This document shows positions 37,668 to 43,568 of a stretch of DNA of 43,568 nucleotides, piece after piece; the stretch's first letter is position 1, and each line of letters starts with the position of its first letter. This DNA is from an uncultured Bacteroidales bacterium (lineage in GTDB: Bacteria > Bacteroidota > Bacteroidia > Bacteroidales > Marinilabiliaceae), in NCBI GenBank assembly GCA_934717675.1, contig CAKUYZ010000009.1, forward strand, positions 1 through 43,568, written 5' to 3'. The notes below the pieces were generated by a model. The model did not search any database. It was not told the origin of the DNA and worked only from the letters and a program-made list of their open reading frames with translations. The position numbers and the translations under genes are program-made.

Positions 37668-40600
37668 ATGAAGCGTTACAACTTTATCAACAACGTGATG
37701 GGCTGGGTGGCGTTCCTCGTCGCAGCCGTCACCTACATCTTGACGACCGAGGCGTCGGCAAGTTTTTGGGATTGTGGTGAGTTCATCTCCACGGCGGATA
37801 AGCTCCTCGTGGGGCACCCTCCCGGAGCGCCCCTTTTTATGATCATAGCCAGGATGTTCGCCATCGCCGCGCCAAATGTCACTTTGGTGGCCAAGTTCAT
37901 CAACATCATGTCCGCCTTGGCCAGCGCCTTCACCATCCTCTTCCTTTTCTGGACCATCACGCACCTGGCGCGCAAGATTGTCATTGACGGCCATGTGTCC
38001 GAGGCCGGCGCCGAGCAGGAGCCGTGGCGCGTGTGGGCTGTCATGGGCGCCGGCATGGTTGGCGCGCTGGCCTACACTTTTTCAGACACTTTCTGGTTCT
38101 CCGCTGTCGAGGGCGAGGTCTACGGCATGTCGTCTTTCTTCACTGCCATAGTCTTCTGGTGCATCCTGAAGTGGGAAAATGTGGCCGATGAGCCTCACGC
38201 CAACAGGTGGATCATCCTCATTGCCTACCTCATGGGCCTCTCCATAGGCGTGCATTTGCTCAATTTGCTCTGCATCCCGGCCATCGGGCTGGTCTATTAT
38301 TTCCGCAAGTATAAGGCCACGCCGCGCGGCGTCATTGCGGCCCTCGCCATCTCGTGCGTCATCCTGGGTGTCATTCTCTATGGCATAATCCCCGGCCTCG
38401 TCAAGATAGCGGGCTACTTCGACCTCTTCTTTGTCAACGACCTGGGCTTCGGACTCAATAGCGGCGCCATCTTCTGGATGCTGCTCCTCGTGGCCGGCCT
38501 CATCTGGGGGATCATCTTCACGCTCCGCCGAGGCAAAGCTTTGGCCAACACCATTTTGGCCGCCGTGGCTGTCATCATCCTCGGCTACTCGTCTTTCGCT
38601 ATGGTCGTCATCCGCTCGGCGGCCGACCCCACTATGGATCAGAATAGCCCGGACAACGTCTTCGCTCTCATTGACTACCTCAACCGTGAGCAGTATGGCG
38701 ATCGCCCTCTCTTCTATGGCCAGACTTTTGCGTCGCCGTTAGACCGCAAGGCCTCGCAGCAAGAGGAGGGCGCGCCTGTCTATATGGTCAAAGACGGCAA
38801 GTATGTCGAGGTAGAGCGTAAGCCCGTCTATAAGTATCAGGCGTCGGTGCTCTTCCCCAGGATGTATAGCAGCCAGCAAAGCCATATCGACCAATACAAG
38901 GCGTGGAGCCACTTCCGCGGCGCCAAGGTGCAAGTGGAGGGGGACGACGGGGAGCGTCAGGTGGTCACTATCCCCACTTTCGCTGAGAACCTCAGGTTCT
39001 TCTTCTCCTACCAGATCAATTTCATGTATCTCCGATACTTCTTGTGGAATTTCTGCGGAAGGCAAAACGACATTCAGGGCCACGGCGAACTCACGCACGG
39101 CAACTGGATCACTGGCATCGCGCCCATTGACAACTGGATGCTCGGAGACCAGAGCCTTTTGCCAGACAGTCTGAAGGAGAACAAGGGGCATAACACGTAT
39201 TTCATGCTCCCGCTTCTGCTCGGTTTGGCCGGTCTCTTCTTCCACGCCGGAAGGCAAAAACGCGACTTCTGGATCGTCATGCTGCTTTTCTTCATGACGG
39301 GCCTCGCCATTGTCCTCTATCTCAATCAGACTCCTCTCCAGCCGCGTGAGCGCGACTACGCCTACGCCGGCTCGTTCTACGCCTTTGCCATCTGGATTGG
39401 CCTAGGCGTGCTTCAGGTCATTGAGTGGCTCTCGCGTGCGCGTGTGCCGCGCCTCGTCGCCACGGTGGCCGCCTCTGTCATATGCCTCGTGGCCGTGCCG
39501 TGCGTCATGGCGCAACAAAACTGGGACGATCATGACAGGTCGGGCTGCACCATTGCCCGCGACATTGCGTATAACTATCTCAATTCTTGTGACGAGGACG
39601 CCGTCATCTTCACCAACGGAGACAATGACACTTTCCCACTCTGGTACGCCCAAGAGGTGGAGGGCTGCCGCACCGACGTGCGCGTCTGCAACCTCTCCTA
39701 CCTCCAAACAGAGTGGTATTGCGACCAAATGCTCCGCAAGGCCTATGAGAGCGACCCTGTGCCCATCAGCTTCACGCATGACCAGTATACGCACGACCGC
39801 GATGTCGTCTATCTTGTCGATATGCAGAAGGGCGCCATGAACCTCAAGGACGTCATCAATTTCGTGAGGTCTGACGACCCGCGCACCAAGACCCTCCAGG
39901 GTGCCTCCGGCCGTGTGTGCTTCATCCCGGGGCATAAGTTCACGCTCCCTGTCGATTCCGCTGCCGCCATTGAGGGTGGGGCGGTGTCTCCCGCCGACGC
40001 GCGCCTCATGGCCAAGGCGGTCAATTTCTCCATCCCTGGCAACTACATCCTCAAAAACCACCTCATGGTGCTGGATATGTTGGCAAACAGCAATTGGAAG
40101 AGGCCACTCTACTACGCTGTGACGGTTGGTCGTGAGAACTATTGCGGCCTAGACAACTACTTCCGCCTTGAGGGGCTGGCGCAGCGAATCGCGCCAATCT
40201 ACGGTTCTTCAGACAAGATGGGCATGACGGGCACCGTCAATACGGAAAAAATGTATGACAATGTCATGCACAAGTTCCGTTGGGGTTTCTATAACGCCCC
40301 GGGTCTCTATCTCGATGAGAATAAGACCAGAATGGGCACCAACCTCCGCCTCCACCTCACTCGTCTCGCCACGGCTTTGCTAGACGAGGCCGCGGGCAGC
40401 CCCGACTCCGTCCTCAAGCGAGACAGGGCCGTCGAGGTGCTGGATAAGATTCAGTATGAAGTGCCGGCGCCGGCCGTGCCGCACAACTACTTCAGCCTCA
40501 TTATGGCCGAAGACTACTATCGCGCAGCCGGAGACGACTGCGTGGCCAAGGGTGACGAGATTGTCCGCGACTATGCCAAAGACAATTGGCAGGAGCTCAA

Positions 40601-40781
40601 CTTCTACCTCAATCTCGACGATGACAAGCTCCAAGGCTCTTTCGACGGAGTGCGCCGCACCATGGCCATCTATTATGAGATTCTCAACAGCCTCAGCCGC
40701 GCAGGACGCGCCGACCTGCAAAAGGAGGTTGAGGCTCAATACCGCGACTTGGAGCTCATAGCCACGCAACTGTATAAGTAG
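37668..40781 (+). CDS. DUF2723 polytopic membrane protein (GT-C-like glycosyltransferase candidate)
   Basis: The 1037-residue protein begins MKRYNFINNVMGWVAFLVAAVTYILTTEAS and continues with SFWDCGEFISTADKLLVGHPPGAPLF, the hallmark of DUF2723. About a dozen spans fill the first 600 residues; the rest is a large soluble domain. In GT-C glycosyltransferases such as PMT enzymes, an acidic residue in the first outer loop is catalytic; D35/E38 of WDCGEF would fit. The family is widespread in Bacteroidota and has been linked by homology to O-mannosyl/O-glycosyl transfer, but the substrate here is inferred. It is transcribed alone and ends at a strong terminator. Confidence 0.9.
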   Translation: MKRYNFINNVMGWVAFLVAAVTYILTTEASASFWDCGEFISTADKLLVGHPPGAPLFMIIARMFAIAAPNVTLVAKFINIMSALASAFTILFLFWTITHLARKIVIDGHVSEAGAEQEPWRVWAVMGAGMVGALAYTFSDTFWFSAVEGEVYGMSSFFTAIVFWCILKWENVADEPHANRWIILIAYLMGLSIGVHLLNLLCIPAIGLVYYFRKYKATPRGVIAALAISCVILGVILYGIIPGLVKIAGYFDLFFVNDLGFGLNSGAIFWMLLLVAGLIWGIIFTLRRGKALANTILAAVAVIILGYSSFAMVVIRSAADPTMDQNSPDNVFALIDYLNREQYGDRPLFYGQTFASPLDRKASQQEEGAPVYMVKDGKYVEVERKPVYKYQASVLFPRMYSSQQSHIDQYKAWSHFRGAKVQVEGDDGERQVVTIPTFAENLRFFFSYQINFMYLRYFLWNFCGRQNDIQGHGELTHGNWITGIAPIDNWMLGDQSLLPDSLKENKGHNTYFMLPLLLGLAGLFFHAGRQKRDFWIVMLLFFMTGLAIVLYLNQTPLQPRERDYAYAGSFYAFAIWIGLGVLQVIEWLSRARVPRLVATVAASVICLVAVPCVMAQQNWDDHDRSGCTIARDIAYNYLNSCDEDAVIFTNGDNDTFPLWYAQEVEGCRTDVRVCNLSYLQTEWYCDQMLRKAYESDPVPISFTHDQYTHDRDVVYLVDMQKGAMNLKDVINFVRSDDPRTKTLQGASGRVCFIPGHKFTLPVDSAAAIEGGAVSPADARLMAKAVNFSIPGNYILKNHLMVLDMLANSNWKRPLYYAVTVGRENYCGLDNYFRLEGLAQRIAPIYGSSDKMGMTGTVNTEKMYDNVMHKFRWGFYNAPGLYLDENKTRMGTNLRLHLTRLATALLDEAAGSPDSVLKRDRAVEVLDKIQYEVPAPAVPHNYFSLIMAEDYYRAAGDDCVAKGDEIVRDYAKDNWQELNFYLNLDDDKLQGSFDGVRRTMAIYYEILNSLSRAGRADLQKEVEAQYRDLELIATQLYK

Positions 40782-40812
40782 CCGGTCGCGCGGACTTCTA
40801 GATTCTTTCTCA

Positions 40813-40855
40813 CAGGTCGGGCTTTGGCGGGATTGCCGGAGCCCGACCTGCTTTT
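40813..40855 (+). terminator. Terminator of the DUF2723 gene
   Basis: Arms CAGGTCGGGCT (40813-40823) and AGCCCGACCTG (40840-40850) pair perfectly and CTTTTC follows, 30 bases after the stop. Confidence 0.82.
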
Positions 40856-40872
40856 CTCAATCAAATGTGCGT

Positions 40873-41373
40873 ATGGAATTAAAAATCAGACTTTCATCCC
40901 CTGCCGATCTCCCCGTCATCCTCCGCCTCCGCGACGCCGCCCGCCTCATCATGCGCCAGAGTGGCAATATGGCGCAATGGCCTGAGGGCGAGCCGCAAGA
41001 TTCCCTTTTCGAGACGGACGTGGCTGCGCGTGTCAGTCACATTGTCGAGGCGGATGGCCGGCCTGTTGCCACGTTCGCTTTGCTTCATGGCCCAGATCCC
41101 ACCTATGCGGTGGTGACGGACGGCCCCGGTTGGCAGCGTCCTGGTGGCGAATGTTTTGTCCTCCATCGTCTCGCTTCTGATGGCAGCGCGCCGGGTGTCT
41201 TTTCCGCCGTCATGGACTTTTGCTCTGCCGTCCCCGATTTGCGCGTAGACACGCATAAAGACAATGTCATCATGCGTCACCTTCTCGCAAAATATGGCTT
41301 CGCCTACGTTGGCGTCATCTGTTTGCCTGGCGGGTTTCAACGAGTGGCTTTTCAAAGGCTCACTAAGGCTTAA
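40873..41373 (+). CDS. GNAT-family N-acetyltransferase
   Basis: The 166-residue protein fits the GNAT fold: KIRLSSPADLPVILRLRDAARLIMRQSG (helix alpha-1 region), PVATFALLHGPDPTYAVV (strand beta-4 region), FVLHRLASDGSAPGVFSAVMDFC (acetyl-CoA loop and helix, without a clear Q/RxxGxG/A motif) and LRVDTHKDNVIMRHLLAKYGFAYVGVICL (C-terminal strand-helix). The acceptor is unknown. An in-frame GTG two codons earlier is an alternative start. A terminator follows about 35 bases after the stop. Confidence 0.85.
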   Translation: MELKIRLSSPADLPVILRLRDAARLIMRQSGNMAQWPEGEPQDSLFETDVAARVSHIVEADGRPVATFALLHGPDPTYAVVTDGPGWQRPGGECFVLHRLASDGSAPGVFSAVMDFCSAVPDLRVDTHKDNVIMRHLLAKYGFAYVGVICLPGGFQRVAFQRLTKA

Positions 41374-41409
41374 CTTTGGGGTTCTCACAATTTCCGCTTA
41401 TGTGGAGAT

Positions 41410-41446
41410 AGCCCCGTCCGCCTTGCTTTTGGCGGGCGGGGCTTTT
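41410..41446 (+). terminator. Terminator of the GNAT gene
   Basis: A 12-bp stem (41411-41422 with 41431-41442, one G-T pair, 8-base loop) is followed by TTTTG. Confidence 0.85.
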
Positions 41447-41603
41447 GTGTTTCGCAGGCCAGTTTGTAAATAATGGTGAAGGTCTGCTCTGTTCGGCAAA
41501 ACATTAGCTTGTTCTTTTTCGTAGAACTCGCCATATAGGCGGTGCGAGATATGGCGCATAGTCCAACCTTGCCGCCTTCCGTTTCTTCATTATCACTACC
41601 ACA

Positions 41604-43403
41604 ATGAAACTCAGCAATAAGGTGCTTTGCGCGCTCGTGCCAACTGTGGCTGCGGCAATGCTCATATCGGCCGTGGTCAACTTCCGCACCATCTTGTCAA
41701 ATCAGCAAGAAAGCACTGAGACCACGCAACTTCTTCTCTCGCGCAAGACCACAAGCCAGGTCTCCATGAGTTTGAACAATTTGGTCGAGGAACTTGACTG
41801 GATTGCCCAGCGTTCCGAGGTGCAGACCATGCAGTGGGAGTCCATGTCGGCCTATTTGGCCAGCAAGGCGGCCGCGTGTTCTGACAAATTCTCCATGCTT
41901 ATGGTCATAACCCCAACGGGCGACTATTACGTGGCTGGCCGCGGCTTCATCGAGGGTAGGAACTTGGCCGACCGCGCGTATTTCAAGACCATTATGGACC
42001 AAGGTGCCGCCTCGGCCATGACTAGTCCCGACTTCTCCAAGTCCACAGGCGAGATGAAATATACCGTGGCTGTGCCAATCAAGTCGGCCGATGGCGTCAC
42101 GGTCGGTTGCCTGGCCGCTAACGTGGGCCTGTCCACGCTCTCCGCCTTTGTGGCGCAAGACACCGTTGCCGGCGGCGGCTTCATATGGGCGCTGGATGAG
42201 AAAGCCACGGTCATTGGCTCTGCCGATAGGTCGCTGCTCATGAAGTGCAATCTCGACTCCATCGCGCCCAAGAGCCGCGGCGTCGACTCCATATCCTCCG
42301 CGGTCAAGCAGGGCCAAGAGGGGGCTGGCTATGTCACTTTGCCAAATGGAGACACATTCTTCGCCACCTGTTGCCCCATCGGGGCCACGCCAGGCTGGTC
42401 TTTGCTCATGGCCGTGTCAGACAGTCAGCTGCTTTCCGTGGCTCGCACCACTTTCTTCCAGTCCATCGCCATGTTGGTGGTCATGCTCATTGCCGTCACC
42501 ATTCTCGTCGTCCTGCTGCTCCGGCGTTGGCTCTCTCGCCCGCTCGGCCAGCTCTCTCGCGCCATAGCCAATGTGGCGGACGGCAACCTCAAGGTCAACC
42601 TTGATGAGCTAAATGACAACCGAGGCGGAGATGAGGTGCGGGCCATGACGGCATCCGTCAAGCTGATGTGCGAGAGGCTGTCGCACATCGTCACAGACAT
42701 CAAGATGGGTTCCGATTTGCTCAACTCTTCAAGCCAGCAGGTGGCTGAGCTTTCGCAAGGCCTCTCCTCAGGGGCGTCCCGTCAGGCCGAGAACGTGGCC
42801 GCCCTCACGTCCACCACGGCGCAAATGGCGTCCGACATCCGTCTCAACTACGCCAACACCCGCAACGCCGACAGCTCCTTCTCCTCTTCTTACTCCCGCG
42901 TCGCGGAACTTGCCGAGAGGCTTAAGCCACTTTTCGCCATTAATAACGACATTGCGCGGCAAACGTCAATTGTCGGCGACATAGCCCGGCAGATAAACAT
43001 CCTCTCCATCAATGCCGCTGTCGAGGCGGCGAGGGCGGGTTCCAAGGGCCGTGGCTTCGCCGTTGTCGCCAAGGAGGTGCAAAACCTCGCCAGCTTGAGT
43101 CGCGGCGCGGCAGACAAGATTAGCCAACTCACGGCAGACGGCATCAAGCTCAACAATATGGCCCGCCAAGTCTTCAGCGAGGCCATGCCCAGTATGGACC
43201 AAACCAACCGCCTCATTGCGGACATCTCCAAGTCCAGCTCCGCCCAAAGCGTGAGCTCGGAGCAGATCAACGCCGCTCTGCAAGACCTCAACGCTTTCCT
43301 GCGCGCCAATGCCAACAACGCGCAGTCGCTCGCCGAAAACTCGGAGAACCTCGACGAGCAAGCCAAAAGGCTCTATGACGCTGTTGAATTCTTCAACGTC
43401 TAA
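41604..43403 (+). CDS. Methyl-accepting-chemotaxis-like receptor (Cache, HAMP, signalling domain)
   Basis: The 599-residue protein has a first span at residues 8-25 and an outer ligand-binding region of about 250 residues resembling a double Cache domain (VEELDWIAQRSEVQTM, DRAYFKTIMDQG, SPDFSKSTGEMKYTVAVPI). A second span lies near 287-307 (AMLVVMLIAVTILVVLLL), then a HAMP-like linker (RRWLSRPLGQLSRAIANVADGNLKVNL) and a helical signalling domain. Its hairpin tip reads INILSINAAVEAARAGSKGRGFAVVAKEVQNLA, close to the universal MCP tip. The tip normally docks CheA/CheW, but no che or flagellar genes are near. The ligand and output are unknown. No convincing promoter or terminator is visible around it. 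Confidence 0.9.
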   Translation: MKLSNKVLCALVPTVAAAMLISAVVNFRTILSNQQESTETTQLLLSRKTTSQVSMSLNNLVEELDWIAQRSEVQTMQWESMSAYLASKAAACSDKFSMLMVITPTGDYYVAGRGFIEGRNLADRAYFKTIMDQGAASAMTSPDFSKSTGEMKYTVAVPIKSADGVTVGCLAANVGLSTLSAFVAQDTVAGGGFIWALDEKATVIGSADRSLLMKCNLDSIAPKSRGVDSISSAVKQGQEGAGYVTLPNGDTFFATCCPIGATPGWSLLMAVSDSQLLSVARTTFFQSIAMLVVMLIAVTILVVLLLRRWLSRPLGQLSRAIANVADGNLKVNLDELNDNRGGDEVRAMTASVKLMCERLSHIVTDIKMGSDLLNSSSQQVAELSQGLSSGASRQAENVAALTSTTAQMASDIRLNYANTRNADSSFSSSYSRVAELAERLKPLFAINNDIARQTSIVGDIARQINILSINAAVEAARAGSKGRGFAVVAKEVQNLASLSRGAADKISQLTADGIKLNNMARQVFSEAMPSMDQTNRLIADISKSSSAQSVSSEQINAALQDLNAFLRANANNAQSLAENSENLDEQAKRLYDAVEFFNV

Positions 43404-43505
43404 GCCGCCAATTGTTACATTTATGTTATTTAACATTAGTCTAACAGACTGATAGCCACAACACAAACGGTAGGGTGTTCCAAGGGAGCGCAAAAATCCC
43501 GCCCC

Positions 43506-43541
43506 GCCCCCTTGCGGGGGAGAGAAAAGTCCCTACCTTTG
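43506..43541 (+). promoter_or_regulatory. Strong promoter, probably for a stable RNA operon beyond the window
   Basis: TTG (43512-43514), exactly 19 spacer bases and TACCTTTG (43534-43541) form the best promoter of the window. The -33 triplet lies in the loop of a small CCCCC/GGGGG hairpin (43506-43520). No gene begins before the window end, 27 bases later. Such strong promoters usually drive rRNA or tRNA operons. Confidence 0.75.
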
Positions 43542-43568
43542 CACCCGTCTTCCGAGAGGGACGGCCAC

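Overview
The window looks like chromosomal DNA of a GC-rich member of the Bacteroidales (Bacteroidota). The evidence is gene content typical of that order (meso-diaminopimelate dehydrogenase, TcdA followed by PspC, ftsX-DUF3098-uppP-truB-queA, cmk-ispH, DUF4834-sppA, DUF6427, DUF2723, the N-terminal-only starch synthase), signals of the Bacteroidetes promoter type TTG-N19/20-TAnnTTTG, and start sites without strong Shine-Dalgarno sequences. I cannot resolve the family. Nearly everything is chromosomal housekeeping or conserved envelope genes. I see no insertion sequence, integrase, phage genes or CRISPR array.

Layout. The left edge is the 3' end of a 5S rRNA with its terminator. The right edge is a near-perfect promoter of the kind that drives stable RNA genes, so the window probably spans one rRNA operon end to the next stable-RNA operon. 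Region 0.1-3.5 kb: an AT-richer secreted leucine-rich-repeat (BspA-like) protein and ddh. Region 3.5-7 kb: tRNA-Asn, a PfkB sugar or nucleoside kinase, a DEAD-box RNA helicase and a short starch/glycogen synthase. Region 7-12 kb: a membrane protein, a thioredoxin-fold protein lacking its cysteines, a probable non-coding transcription unit (about 8.75-9.04 kb), tcdA-pspC and a secreted C69 peptidase. Region 12.1-15.05 kb: a tightly packed three-gene operon (HNH-like membrane protein, cysteine-cluster protein, glycine-rich membrane protein). It is the best candidate here for an undescribed system.

Region 15-23 kb: a secreted unknown, pyrH, two MATE transporters, folK with a cytidylate-kinase-like gene, a small Cys-rich membrane protein and an NhaC-type antiporter. 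Region 22.7-27.8 kb: a lipoprotein, a membrane protein, cmk, ispH, DUF4834 and sppA. Region 27.8-28.5 kb: palindromic repeats and a second, identical tRNA-Asn. Region 28.5-30.6 kb: a GT2 glycosyltransferase and an MFS exporter. Region 30.7-34.5 kb: the minus-strand operon ftsX-DUF3098-uppP-truB-queA (division, lipid carrier recycling, tRNA modification). Region 34.6-37.5 kb: the minus-strand operon purD-DUF6427-polysaccharide deacetylase. Region 37.7-43.4 kb: a large DUF2723 membrane protein, a GNAT acetyltransferase and a methyl-accepting-chemotaxis-like receptor.

Many units are closed by clear intrinsic terminators. Overlapping stop/start codons mark several translationally coupled pairs. 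Function assignments rest on motifs read by eye; no database search was possible.
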